Shown piece by piece: positions 1-12,228 of a DNA stretch of 64,000 nt. The position numbers and the translations under genes were made by a program. Source of the stretch: Monarcha castaneiventris obscurior (Eukaryota > Chordata > Aves > Passeriformes > Monarchidae). Location of the stretch: assembly GCA_026261815.1 (NCBI GenBank), contig JAMPIT010000174.1:9052001-9116000 (forward strand), in the 5' to 3' direction. The notes under the pieces are model-generated. The model saw only the letters and a program-made list of their open reading frames with translations. It did not search any database and had not been told where the DNA came from. Within the stretch, counting starts at the first letter, position 1, and each line of letters starts with the position of its first letter.

Positions 1-855
1 CAGCGACAGTGGATCTAGGGCACGGGCAGGCAGAAGACAGGACAGGCTGGGAATGTGGTTTTGCTCATTTCTGGTACCTCAGTGAAGTGTACTCACCAAA
101 AATGTTTTGAAAGTTCTTAAAGAAACTTCTTTCTTCAAGCAAGCAAAGGTTGTAACGGAAGGGCATCCAATTCTCCCGTTAAAGCTTTAACAGATGCTAC
201 CACACATTTTTCGAGGTTCCGATGTTTTTAGCAATTGAGACTGAGCTAGTCTAAATGTCTAATTTACTACAAATACTTCATATTGGTTTAGTTTAATTTT
301 CTGAATGTTAATTTTCTGAATGTGTCTGCTTGACAGAAGAATCCGGCCCTGTTCCTAGGAGCCACTTGTGCCCCACAGAAGATTTTCACCCAGCTTGGAT
401 TGCAGCTTGATGGGAAATTCCAGATGACATCAGTGAGACCAGAAATGGGCTTTTAATACATACAAGAGTGAAATGAGTTCCTGCCCTGAACAGTTAACAG
501 TCTTTGAGCCTTTCTCTTATTGACATAGTCAGCTCAAATGGCTTTAACTTAGGTGAATGTTTAGTCCCAAAAGTGGACAAGAGGAGACAGCACAGACCAA
601 GACAGCATGGAACAAATCCAGAGCACTTTTGATCACCACACCAGGGTTGCCAATATGTTTCCACTTCTGAAGGAAACAACACTCAGCTGCAGTATTTTTT
701 TCAGAGAAACAAGGGATACATATTTACAATTATTCTTTCCTCAAAATGACACAAACATTCACTTTGATTTCCTCTATTGTTTTTTAAACAGCACCTGTGT
801 GTGCTGCCAGCATTGGGATCTGTTTTTCCTTTCACCTTTCCCAGTCTTCACTCAC
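1..855 (-). other. MAGI2: MAGI2 intron, 5' part (continues beyond the window start)
   Basis: AT-rich intron following the donor GG|GTGAGTGAAG. I see no further exon, in particular nothing resembling the expected next segment (EPCPENGRSPG in mammals). It holds a 15-bp unit (TTAATTTTCTGAATG) repeated twice in tandem at 293-322. Open frames on both strands here are short and unlike known proteins. Confidence 0.85.
293..322. repeat. Tandem duplication of a 15-bp unit
   Basis: TTAATTTTCTGAATG occurs twice head to tail without mismatch. It is a small slippage-type duplication in intron with no evident function. Confidence 0.9.
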
Positions 856-1048
856 CCGTGGGTAGCACCTTTCTCCTCACAGTAAGATTCACCTGCCCAT
901 TTCGGGCAGCGTTATGCATAAGATCAATCACATATCGGTGGGTTTTGCCGGCCACTGGAATCCCATCTACATACACCAGCTCATCACCAGGATGGAGACG
1001 ACCATCTCGGTCTGCTGAGCCCATGGCAATTACTGCTCCGATGAGAAT
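856..1048 (-). CDS. MAGI2: MAGI2 exon: remainder of PDZ3
   Basis: A 193-nt exon with acceptor TGCTGCCTAG|ATTCTC and donor CACGG|GTGAGT. It encodes 64 residues plus one base: [18 protein letters not shown], then [39 protein letters not shown] and RRKVLPT. This completes PDZ3, with the His of KTHRYVIDL at alpha-B1, again class I. Reading past the donor meets TGA after two codons, supporting the exon end. Compared with mammalian MAGI2 (HHAARNG and RRKVLCGGEP) the changes are few, and the last codons (VLPTG) are the most divergent. The next exon, starting the linker to PDZ4, is outside the window. Confidence 0.97.
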
Positions 1049-4000
1049 CTAGGCAGCAAAGAAACAAAATCCTGTCATATATTACACTGAGCCTCCAATT
1101 TAGTGACATGCATATTGCAGTGATTTTCCCTTTCTTCTGAAATTAAACTAGTCATTTAGTACAGGTGAAGAGATCTGTGTGTGTCTGAAAGCGGTGCTTG
1201 TCCTCTTGTGGGTATGACTGAAGATGTTTCCTCGCCTTTGGTAAGAAGGTAAGGTGTTTCCTACCTGCATAGGAGAGATACACTAGAGAATCCTAATCTG
1301 AGTTCTACTTGATGCGTTCAAATCAAGATATTCCATCTCTAAGGAGTGTTGAGTTTCCATAGACTCTGTTATGCAGAAGACCTAAACAGATTTAATCCAT
1401 GTAAGAATCTTTTAACTTAAAATTAGTGAGTCTGCATACTTCTTGTTGAAGGTTCTTCACTGCTGTGTGATTTAAACACCTGGAGTAATATACTTGAGGT
1501 CAGAAGTGGAAGTGACTCCACTACTGTGCAGGTTTGGCACAGAGTTCATTTTGGGACTCTTTAGGGGAAGAGAACTACCATTTTAAATGTTCTTACTCGT
1601 AATGAATGATTGCTCAAATAGTGCTTGATTAAAATGGAAAAAAGAGGAAAAAATGTCAGCTTGCTCTGGGCAGATGTTGTTTTCCCAAATCAACACTTAA
1701 ATGTAGTTTGTATGGGACACATAAACTAGTAAAAAATCTGTCCAAAACCTTTTAATGACTTTCTCCACTTTCTATGCAGATAACTTCACATAATTTATTA
1801 GAAGAAGATGTATATATTTTCCCAGTGGAATAACTGATAGAAGCGTTGAGATTGATTCAAACAAAACCTGCTTTCTTTGAAAGAATATTAAAGCATTCAC
1901 AGAGCGTGTTCCAAATTTTTTGTCCTCTTTTTCAGTGTGAGAGTGAGCACAAAATGATGGATATGACATGCCATGTGACAATCTGCTTTAAATAATGAAA
2001 GAAAAAAGCTTTGAAACATTGCTTTTCATAATGAATTGCAAAGGCTAGATGTGGTAGTCACACTGGCGGGCCTGTGGTTTTTTTGTGGTCTTAGCTGCAG
2101 AGTTGCAAGTATCTCTGCAGCGTGTTTAAATGAAACCCTGCGTGGAGCCTGGAGAACTTCCCCCAGTTTTTATCCTCCCTTTGGCTTACTTTTGCTGTCA
2201 AAACTTAGCAAAGAGAGAACATGATGCAGTTTCTTCCTGATTTCTGGTGTTCCTGGGATTCTGTTAAGCAGTGCCAGGCTGAGTGGCTAGAGAGGCTGTT
2301 TCAGGTTCTCCATTCTGTTCTTCAAATGTGAAAGAATATACCTCAAAGCTTTGGAAAATACTTTGTGAAAAATTCAACACTGAAATATGTATTTATGCTC
2401 CTTTACTGGACAGAAGAAAAGCTCCCCAAAGCTGGGTTTAGCTAGATCTCCACAAAGTATTCTCAAAACATTTGAGAATTAGGCGTCTCACATGAGTAAG
2501 AATTTCTTCCTAGTTATTTTGGGAAGAGATGGGTGATAATTCTCTGCAGCTTGGGAGATTGTAGGGACCGGCTTCCTCCTTTGGTTTTATTGAGCATTTG
2601 CAGTTTCTTCATAATTGTCTGACAAAATATTAAACAATTTATGCATCTTTAACCTTTGGAAAAACACAAATGCAGATCACAGCATGGTAGGTCATCGGTA
2701 TACACAACAAGCTGGAAAAGCTCTTTCCAGTTCTGACTAATTAAGTAATTATTGCTGATATCTCACATGTCCACCATGTAATGTGATTGTGCTACACATC
2801 TCAGTGTCGGACTCCTGACATAAGCAGCAGAGTCATATTTTAAGCACTTCAGCTAGGTGTGTTTGTCAAGATGATGGCCACCATATCTGTTATTTGGTAT
2901 ATTTATTACCAAGAATAACTAAATATTCCTACTTTTTCATTTTCTGTGTCTGAGTTTGTTTCTTATCCAGTATCTGATCTCATTTCATGGCTGAGTAGTT
3001 GCCATAATAGTTATCAATTCTACATGTAAAATACAAATTGGAAAAGTATGTTTCAGGATTATATTACCTCTGAAATGTAGTTTTATACTGGCATGCGATT
3101 ACTTTGAATGTGTGAGGAAAAGGATGATGACACGTAAGCAAAAAAGACTGTGTTGTAGAGAAAAAGAAAAGTTTTTCCTATTGTTTGAAATTAAACATGA
3201 GAAATCCTGAGTTGGGGTGATTGTGGCAGAGCATAATCTGAAATTAAAGCCTGTGTCTATTAATTTATACAGTTAATCTGCTTTGATAGTGACTCTTTGT
3301 GATTCTTGGTAATTATTAGAATTTGTATTTTAGTTTCTCTGAATACAACGCAGTAGGTTCCCAGGCACATAGCAAAATTTAAGTATATACACATAAAAGG
3401 TGATTCACCTAATTTTGAGTGTCAGGGATGTCTAAATCCAAGCTAATCATCTGAACTCTGTCTAATCACTGCTAAAATAGGACTTCCCAAGGCATAGTCT
3501 TACCCTAACATTTTGCTCTATGGATATCTATGTCTCAGAAATGTAGAAATGTACTTAGAATGTATCTTGGCATTGATAATAAAAAGAATGCAGAATACAT
3601 CTTGCAGACATTTTTGAGAAAAATCCCAGTCCATCTGTGTTGAAAAGGTAAAACTCTTTGAGAAATTATGTATATGTTCCTGTGATTCTGAGTCTGAACT
3701 GCAGAAATGTATGCAAAATAGATCTCCCCTTTGGGACAGCAATTTGCAACTTCAGTAAAGTTCCAATTTGTGTGTTTTTGCAACCTTTCAGTGGTATTAT
3801 AATTCCATAACAGAGACAGATTATCCCTAAATCCTCAAATTACTGGGAGATGTGATAAATAGCTGTTAGTGCAATATTATAAGATTTGAGAGGTGATTGG
3901 AACTGGCACAACCCACAGTCTTGATACTTGAAACTTCTCAATAAATGTAAGTATTTCCTTTCAAAAGCATTTTAATGCTTACAAATATGGAAAGTGGAGT

Positions 4001-6999
4001 GATACAGCAGCACTTTCTCCTTCTAAGGTGCCAGGTAGCTGATATAACTAGATATAACTAAGCTACAGTCCCTCTATAGTGTCAGTATTATCCATCTAAA
4101 ATAACTTTATTTGGATTCTACTTCTTTGAAAAAGTTATTGCCTTATGCTGAAGAATCTATATTCCTTTTAAGAAATCAAACCACAAAGACAAAAGCTTCC
4201 TTTTGTTCTGTGTTACCTGACTGCACAGCAGGAGAGCTGAAATAAAAATTTCAAAGTGTCTCACTTCTTATTTCATAGGAAAGGCAGGGATTTGGAGAAC
4301 AGGCAAAAACTGCTTCTCCTTTTCTGGAGGTGAAAGGAATGGGAGGCTGCAGGTGGGCTGTCCATGGGGGAGCAGGGAAGCAGTGGAGGAGAGAGAACAG
4401 AGTTAAGAAGTCTTGTACTTTGAATACAAAATAGAGGGACACTAAAAAGAGTACATCTGTTGTGTTTATTGCTGTTGAATTTGAACAGTGAAAACAAGAA
4501 GATTGTTTCACTGGGGAATGAGGGAGTGGGAATTGAAAACTTCAGCACTACAACACTTAGTTCTAAGAAGGTGCCTTTTTGCCTTGTACAATCCTCAGCT
4601 TCAAGTTAGTATCTTATTAACTCCTTAGGACTTTGAGAAATGTTTGTGAAGAGACATAAAGCCCATTGGATTGATAAGTCTCAGGGAAAAATGCTTTTGT
4701 GTGTGCAAACCATGAAATAGAGATAGCAACCTTGAAGCTAAGGGCACGCTGGGAGCAATTGTTCAACAAGCCAGTGAAATGTGTTAGAGGGTGGTTCACA
4801 GAGGGCAGCGTTTTTGGTCCTGCTCTCCAAATATAGCAAGATGCTTATCTCTGCACTTGGTATCCAGCTATGGCTCTTTGACTTCGGACAGTAAAGTCAG
4901 GTCAGTCCTTTGCTGAGGAGACACTAGAAGGAGCTGATCCTCTGTAACACTTCAGTGCATAATGCATGTAGCTGTAGGGCAAAAGGCTTGTTTCAGATTT
5001 TCCTTTCCACTGGATTGCTGAGCAGAGACTCAAGTCTCTCACAACTCCAGCATGTATTATGAATATGAACTATCAGAAACTCAGATATTCTACCCGAGTT
5101 TTTTCTTAGTCCTTTAGGTTGAAATAATTCAGTTTTATATAAATAATCATCTTTTAGATAAGGCATTTGAGCTGCACTTTTCCCCACGAGACTGTCATAA
5201 AACTCCAACAAGCAGAGCCAGTCAGATGCTTAGTCTGTGACTGCTTAATTATCTATTTGTAATAAAAAAGCACTAAAGGAGACACCAAAAGACCCTCTCA
5301 CAAAATACTGAGCAGCCTTGTAGCCAGGGATATGTTCCTGGGAGATAGGAAATGACATGAGACATTATCGTCCAGAACAGGTAGAAGGAGATTTCCAAAC
5401 CTTCATAGAATCATAGAATGATTTGGGTTGGAAAGGACATTAAAAATCCTCTAATTCCAATCTCCCTGCCATGGGCAGGGACACCTTCCACTACACCATG
5501 TCGCTCAAAGCTCCATCCAACCTGGACTAAAAGGCAGTGCCTTTCTAGTGCCATCTCCTAACAGTATAAAAAGATAAAATGGAACGTTTCCACTACCACC
5601 TAACAGATTTCCTTTTTGGCTTCACCCAGTAGGTGTACTTTGAGAACTTATACTGGCTGGGCTGTCCAGAAGGGACAGGAAAAATACTTAGTTGGAGAAT
5701 GTGCAGATGATGGCTCTGTGGCCTCCTTTAATGTGCGTTGGGACAGGCACACTGCAAGTGTAGAGGATGAAGCAGTGTTGCTTTGGAGTGCTTCTCGGCA
5801 GCTGTACTTTATATTTGCAAAAACATTCAAAACACTTATTCTAAACCAGACTGCATTTCAAACAGCATCTGAAGCATCTTTTTTCAGAATACACTGCATT
5901 CTTTTCTTTTTATGGGAGACATCAGTAAACTATTAAGATTTATCAGTACTTTGACAGATGTTGACAATATTAAAATATGAGAGCTTCTTTGTTTCTCAAA
6001 GCCATGTGCTGGTTAACCTTAAGGCCTGAGTGAAAAATATACTATTCTGTATTAAGTTGAATGTGGAATATATAAATTATCAACTAGGGAATATACAAAT
6101 CTAATAATTAATTATACAATATCTCAGAAATGTGGTAAGGAAACAGGACTCAGACTGTGCTTAAAATTGTGATAATAAAACACTATCATTTTTGACTTGA
6201 GATTAGTCCCAGCTGTCAAACTATAGTTACATCATCGAGTTTTTTCTGAAGGAATACTAATTCTGCCTGCTCTCAAAATTAGATTAGCATTTATATAGAG
6301 CAGTAATTTATCAAAATGTGTACACATTTGTGGTGTCTCATGCACATTTGACCCTTATTTTCTGGGTTTCTACAATGTTTCATTAAAATATTGTGTATAT
6401 GGTTTATTTGATATTATATTTTTTTAGCAGAACATCTATGTTCATTTTGTTGCCTGTTACTTGGTTACAGAGGTGTCTCCCTCCTAATGGTATAAAGCTA
6501 TCAGTTTTATGCCTGGTGCCTCCCATGATGTTGTCTTCTAACCTGGAACATTGACTATCACTCCCTGGTGAGGTTTTTTTGTTTCTGGAAATAAACTGCA
6601 TTGTTGACTGTGTCTTTTAACCTTATCATACATTTTGCATACAAGTTGCCTACTCTGAATATGGCTATAGATAGTCTTACATAATTGGATTTTTAGAATC
6701 TTCTGTTTAAACTTGATTTTGGAAAGTCAAGAGATGCCAGATCACACTCTGCAGTAATGGGATGAGTGATGCTCTGTTTCTACCTTAATGCCTTCTTATT
6801 CTAACTTAATTTACTGTGACATCTTTTAGATGTGAACAACCTGAGAGTTCTGTCTTTTTCTATGGATGAATAAAAGTAATTTTACTTATAGCCTTAACAT
6901 GGTGTTCATTTGGACTCAGTTATATAGTAATATTTTTCTGAACTTTACACAGATTATAGAATGTGGAAGGAAAAGGAAAATCAGGAAGAAATAACTCAC
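1049..6999 (-). other. MAGI2: MAGI2 intron (about 6.0 kb) splitting PDZ3
   Basis: Complete intron between 7000 and 1048, donor GTGAGTTATT and acceptor TTTGCTGCCTAG, phase 0. It is AT-rich and contains one clear CR1 tail at 5404-5531. The remaining sequence shows no gene, RNA gene or further exon that I can support; an open frame at 5616-5936 on the plus strand lacks an ATG and any recognisable similarity. Confidence 0.93.
5404..5531 (-). mobile_element. CR1 retroposon, 5'-truncated 3' end
   Basis: The plus strand reads CATAGAATCATAGAATG, then GGTTGGAAAGGACATTAAA, CCCTGCCATGGGCAGGGACA and CTCAAAGCTCCATCCAACCT. This is the reverse complement of the avian CR1 3' untranslated end with its terminal ATTCTATG octamer repeats. 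The element therefore points along the minus strand with its 3' end at 5404, in the same sense as MAGI2. Similarity fades after about 5531. It is a typical dead, 5'-truncated copy. Confidence 0.95.
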
Positions 7000-7091
7000 A
7001 GGTTGTCCAGGCTCATCTCCTCCCAGGATCCTGAATCCAAACCCAGATTCCATTCTCCGAAGGTGAACATCCAGCTCCTTGTAATCGGGAC
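7000..7091 (-). CDS. MAGI2: MAGI2 exon: start of PDZ3
   Basis: A 92-nt exon with acceptor TTTAAACCAG|GTCCCG and donor CAACCT|GTGAGT. It completes the split Gly and encodes [19 protein letters not shown] followed by [11 protein letters not shown], ending in phase 0. This is the beta-A to beta-B part of PDZ3, including the GFGF carboxylate-binding loop. The sequence is as remembered for mammalian MAGI2 and differs from the MAGI1 and MAGI3 equivalents, which carry an LWRKETGFGF-type run. Confidence 0.98.
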
Positions 7092-7551
7092 CTGGTTTAA
7101 AGGGAAATCCCATTGAACAAAATGTTTTGGTCTTATCTTGAGAATTTGCACCAATTTCCCTCCCACCTTGTGTTCATTGCACGTGTCTAATGGCATCCTG
7201 GTTGGAGCTGGTGGAAACAAATGGGCCACAGACAAGGAGGAGAATTGAAAATGTAGGTGTGTCTTGGAGGATGAGTATGTTTAGTAGAATAAACTAAACC
7301 AAACTAGAATACATTCACGGAAGAACAGAATGGAAAAGTCTGTCCAAAATAGAGGTTATAAATATGTCACCCTAAAACTGACTGTATAATGGACTGCTGT
7401 TCATCCACCTCTGGTATTTAATTTGTCTTTTCCTTGCAGTTCATTAAATCCTATAAAGAATAAACTGAAATGGGAGAGAGAGATACATCAGTCCAACTCA
7501 CAAAATATGAAAATCATTACAGGCCATTTAAGTTCCAAACACAGGTATGTG

Positions 7552-7555
<4 letters not shown>

Positions 7556-7584
<29 letters not shown>
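7556..7584. repeat. (TA)n microsatellite
   Basis: An uninterrupted TA dinucleotide run of about 14 units, preceded by GTATGTGTATG. It is intronic and likely length-variable between individuals. Confidence 0.97.
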
Positions 7585-7587
<3 letters not shown>

Positions 7588-9123
7588 TTTTTATGTAATG
7601 TAGCTTTTGAATATTCCACTTTCAGGTAATACCCTCAATAAGGAGATTTGATGAAAATTATCATTAAAAACCTCTCAGTCTCAGAGTTTAAATTGAAACT
7701 ATTTCAAATATTAGAAAGTAAAACCATAAGCATTTAAAGGACTAAGAAGTTGTCTGTTTGTTGTGACTATAGCTTTTTCTTCATGCTCAGAGATGCTTTA
7801 GGCTCATCACCTAAAGCAGTGATTGACAGGAATGGTCTTTCCTGTGAATTGCACTCTGGTCTCTACATTGTGACACAAAAGCTTTTGGTCAGTGTCAGCT
7901 TGTTGCTGACCCCAAGAGAAAAAAGGGATGATAAGATTTCAGCAAACTGCTCATAAGTGTCTCCACTTGTGCCTTGTTCCCTCAAGAAGGGAGGGATTAC
8001 AGATGACTGAAACATGGTAGTTCAGCAGCTCTCACTTACAGATCTCCCCTCAGAGCCATTAGTGGACACCTCATAAACTGCAGAATTGGGCACATCCCAG
8101 GCGTAGTCTGGGATTAAAGCCTAATTTGTTTCAGTCAGATTTTGCAGACAGATACAAAATGACATGCACTGGCTCTATATTATGACTGTGCAATAAAAAT
8201 CCTCTGTAAACAGCAGCATAGTGCATTATTTCAAAAATCTATATTGGGGAAAGTGAGACTGAATCACAAATATTTCAATTGGCAAAATAAAAGTATTACC
8301 TTTCCCTACCAACTTGTTTCCCATATAACTGAGAAGACAAACCCAAACAGAACCATTTTATTATTAAATTTTTCAATTTATTTGATGGGTCTCAACACTA
8401 AATAAAGGAACAAATGAAGTGTGTGTGTGTACAGTATGTTAGCCTAATGCAAATCATTTAAAAGTTGTGAGAGGCAAAGGAATTTCAGATGAAAGCAATA
8501 CTTTACCTGGTTTTCTGTGCCTACAAGGGTGGGGCTTAGCACTAGGGAGACGGCTTTGTAGATAGACACAGTGCGATCATCATTTGTGCCCCAGGTTTAA
8601 CACTCAAAGGCACTGTCTCCAGCAGTTTGTCACAAAATGAGCACTACCTTTATTGTGCACAAATGAATGAATATGCACAGTTGGGAATACAATACGAAAG
8701 TAGAAGAATGTCAGGTTGTGAAGAACACTTGCTCTGGCAAACTGGGATGAAAACGTCCCTCAGGTAAATTGACAAAGCTGATCCAAACCAGCGTTGGCAC
8801 CAGACTCTAAAATAAGGGACACTGCTTCTTCTTTTAAAAGAGACTGTTTTTCTACCCATTTAGAATGGAATAGATAAGCCAGGTTGACCACGAAAAAGCT
8901 GAGGCTAAAAGATACTGTATAGGGGCATATTTTTCTATGGGCCCTAAAAACAGTTTGGAAGCCTTTGGATTAATTGACTGGGCCACAATGTTCATTCAGA
9001 AGAGCCTTCCTTCCTAAGAGTTGGAATTCTATGGAGTCCATTGTCTGCCAGTTCTCACCAGGCAACTGAAAACTGCCTTTAAAAAATAATGCTCTTTTCT
9101 GTCCCACTAAGGAAGCAAAATAC

Positions 9124-9175
9124 AGGACTGGAAAGGATCCCTGGGTCATCAAGTCCAGCTTCTGGTTATTGCAAA
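9124..9175 (-). mobile_element. Probable degraded CR1 or similar retroposon tail
   Basis: The plus strand contains GACTGGAAAGGATCCCTGGG followed by TCATCAAGTCCAGCTTCTGG, resembling the reverse complement of a CR1-type 3' end. No terminal octamer repeat is visible and the similarity is short, so this is a weak call. Confidence 0.4.
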
Positions 9176-12100
9176 CCTCTGCAAGCCAACAGCACAGACC
9201 TTACCAGTAAAGACCCAAGACCCCAGCAAAGAAGGCACTGGTAACTGAGCTTGTTTGTGGCCTTTGTCACTCGGTCACCTGCCTTGCAGTAATATCATAA
9301 TATCACAGTATCTCCAGTGACTGACTGTACACAAACCCATTTGCTGGTTGTTTCAGCTTTCATGCTGGGTATGTTATGACTCCATTGGCTGCACTGATCA
9401 TCTTTCCATTGCTCTGGAGACAGCTACACCACAGATTCCTGAGTTTACATCTCTGAAAGTGGACCTGTCTTCTACCTTTGGTTTTTGTGCTTAAGTGATT
9501 CATGAAAATAAGACAGAAGACTTAATGCAAGGCTCTTCAATAATATTATTCTTTCAGCCCAGAAACTGTTCTAGTAAAATTGCTTAGCTGCTTTCTAGTC
9601 ATTTTTCTTTACATTTCATGCTAAGCACTGTCTTTTGCAGGCTAACATGGAAGTGTTTCAATTATAACTGGCATTTTGTAAAATGTAAAGTATAGATTAA
9701 TTATGCACATATCACTTGTTTGCTGTAAAAAATCAATTACCAGGTTAGTCCAACCAACCAACTTTTGCTAAATTCCCTTTGCATATTTCTCAGTTTATCT
9801 CCATATTGGCAGTTAGTCTTCATCAAAAAAATGTTCTAAAGCCTTGCTGCTGCTGAGATCCTTTTTTTTATTTCTGAAAGACAGGTAAATGGTTCACTAT
9901 TTTGTGCTTTTCCTACAGGAGCTTATGTTTGGTAGATTTACTAAAAGCCTCTATGATTATGTGGCAGCAGTTTCAATATTCCTGAATATGCATTGATTAA
10001 GTATTCTTATCCATGTAAATGATTACATTTCATCCGATATTCCTCTACTTCTTGCTTCTCCAGGATTTTGGTACTTTTTTGTTACTCACAAAGGCTTGTT
10101 AGATAGACTAAATTTTGTGTTTTCTCGCTGGAGCAGATTTTCAGTTGATCATACAGAGAAAATTACCTGTACTTACAGAAAATGACACTCCCGTGCCTTG
10201 CAAAATACTACAAAGTGTTGGTTAATATAACTTCATTATGGAAAATGTGTTTTTTTGTTTTCTCTTTCTGACCTAAATTAGCACCTTGTGGTTCATGCCA
10301 AATAAGAAGAAATGAATAGGCTTGTAGACAAGCCAGTACTAAATTAACACTCTCTTTTCCAATTTGCTTATCTTTCCAGTCAACTTAATGTATCTTAATG
10401 TCCTGTCTCCTACCAGTTTTACTGAAAGGAGAGTTTCACCTTAAAGTCAATATTTTTGATCATGTAATTTGGGTATTCTCTGCCAGAATGACAGTGCTCC
10501 CTGTCCTTCCTTGCCTCTCTATACATTTATATTAGAAAAAAAACTTTAACTTTGCCTGGTAGTAACTTCATTATCTTTTTTTTTCATGGTTATACCACCG
10601 TGCTTCTTCTTTTTGTGTGAAGGAAAACTTTCTTAACAGTTCATTCGGCCTGGAAGAAAAAACTCACACCAATTCTTTTTGCTAGGCTATAAAACCAGCT
10701 GGCTCCCCCAAGAATTTGAGAATGGTATTGGACAGGCTGTGATCTGATCATTGCTGCAGAGTGAGGACAGTAAAGAGCATTGGGAAATTCTTTCTGGTTC
10801 CTGAACGATGGGGGATTTGCTTTAAATGTAATGGTACCAGAATAGATAGTTACTGAACAATAGTGAGATCTCACAGGTGAAGATGTGATTATCAACTCCC
10901 AGCTACCTTTCTGCACTGTATTCATCTGAATAGCTGGGTGAACTACACACTGATAAGCGTACATGCAGTTGTTTCTAAAATGTTGAGAAAATGTATACCT
11001 GAAAATGCTTAATTAATTTTCTGTGTGAGACAAGTTGAACAAGTGCTATGTGATTTTACAGTGATAAACCTGCTATTCAGGATGATACTGTAAATATTGA
11101 TATAAAATTTTTTATTAAATCTCTTCTATATTGCAATTAAAGCAAAGTTGAAGTGCTTTGCTGTAATAATTTTACAGTCTTTCTGGGTGTATTCAGCTAC
11201 CTACTGAAAAGAAAAAACTAATTTGGACTCCTTTGCTGAAGATGTTTGTTTCATACAAATAATTATAAATTGTGAATTGTGATTGACACAAAAGTACAAT
11301 AACTTTATCTGAGTTTCAGATGCTATTGAAAGATGTGAAAAGCTTGAAAACAGTCATGGATCTGCTGGCGTGTAGTGTGAGTAGCTTTTTAAAAAAGCAT
11401 GCATATTCTCTCTTGATATTTGTAGAGAGGAAAAGCTGGCAAATAAAAACTTCAGTTTGAAAATCATCAAAGAAAAAAGAACTGGTGTGCTAACAGAGTT
11501 ATTCAATGTATAAACCCTATTGGGTTATGCAAAACCAGTCCAATGCCATATTTAATTTAGGATCTTTGTCCAACTTGTGTAGGACTAGAAAAACTTTGCT
11601 AGGATTGTCAAAACAGTATTTTTTTGTATGGAGTGCCTGTTTTAACTGTTCACTTAACATGATTACACTGGGAAATTAAATATTGCTGTTTTTTAAAAAG
11701 TCCATTGTCATTTTACAAGATCAGTGTTGACTCAAACACCCCAAAAATCTCCTGATTTTTAAAGTTTTTGCTTTTATATTTTTACAGCACAAGATATATG
11801 TATGGGAGCAAGGAATTGGTGATAGAATTAAGATAGAATTAAATTCAGATTTTAAAAAATTGCTTGAGCTTAAATAGCATGAGCTATAGAGATACACGTT
11901 TATGCTAAAGAGTGAACACTAATGGTAAAGTACACATAAAACACAGTAAAACATAAACAAAAACTGGCTGAGGAAAAATAAACAACTTTCCTTGCTCAAA
12001 ATGCAAATCTATTATAAAAAATTTTGGAATAAGCATTCTACAACCCCACAAAGATCATACAAAATAAAATGGTGACTGGGCAGTCATGACTGGCCATCAT

Positions 12101-12184
12101 CTGGAGAAATGATTAGAAAAAGAATAGCTAAAACATAAAATGAAGGACAACTAATTTACAGAAAGCAAAGGCTGAAGAATACTT

Positions 12185-12186
12185 GC
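12185..12186 (-). promoter_or_regulatory. MAGI2: Non-canonical GC 5' splice site
   Basis: On the minus strand the exon-intron boundary reads CTCTG|GCAAGT. The nearest GT, in AA|GTATTC four bases later, would make a 46-nt exon and put PDZ3 out of frame. GC donors form a known minor class (about one percent in vertebrates), spliced by the major spliceosome, usually with otherwise good consensus such as the AAGT seen here, and enriched at alternative exons. Confidence 0.9.
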
Positions 12187-12228
12187 CAGAGGAATCCGCT
12201 CGAAAACCAGTCCTGGGCAGCACTTGTT
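12187..12228 (-). CDS. MAGI2: MAGI2 42-nt cassette exon just before PDZ3, with a GC splice donor
   Basis: A 42-nt exon with acceptor CCTATTCAG|AACAAG. With the C carried from the previous exon it reads QQVLPRTGFRADSS and then contributes one G to the Gly codon completed by the next exon. Mammalian MAGI2 has QQVPPRTSFRMDSSG here, so the match is clear but looser than in the flanking exons. The donor reads CTCTG|GCAAGTATT: the only frame-preserving junction uses GC instead of GT. Both boundaries are phase 1, so skipping would remove 14 residues in frame, leaving a single Arg (CGT) at the junction. From memory, human MAGI2 isoforms of 1,455 and 1,441 residues differ by 14, which fits an alternative exon. 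Confidence 0.92.

Larger units (their letters stand above)
7092..12186 (-). other. MAGI2: MAGI2 intron (about 5.1 kb), GC-AG type
   Basis: Complete intron between 12187 and 7091. It starts with GCAAGTATTC and ends with CCCTTTAAACCAG, phase 1. It contains a (TA)n microsatellite at 7556-7584 and a weak CR1-like tail near 9124. The rest is AT-rich sequence in which I see no gene. Confidence 0.93.

Noticed and set aside
5616..5936. Plus-strand open frame of about 106 codons
   Set aside because: It begins at TTG rather than ATG, has no recognisable domain and lies in a MAGI2 intron just after a CR1 fragment. Such a length is expected by chance in 64 kb.
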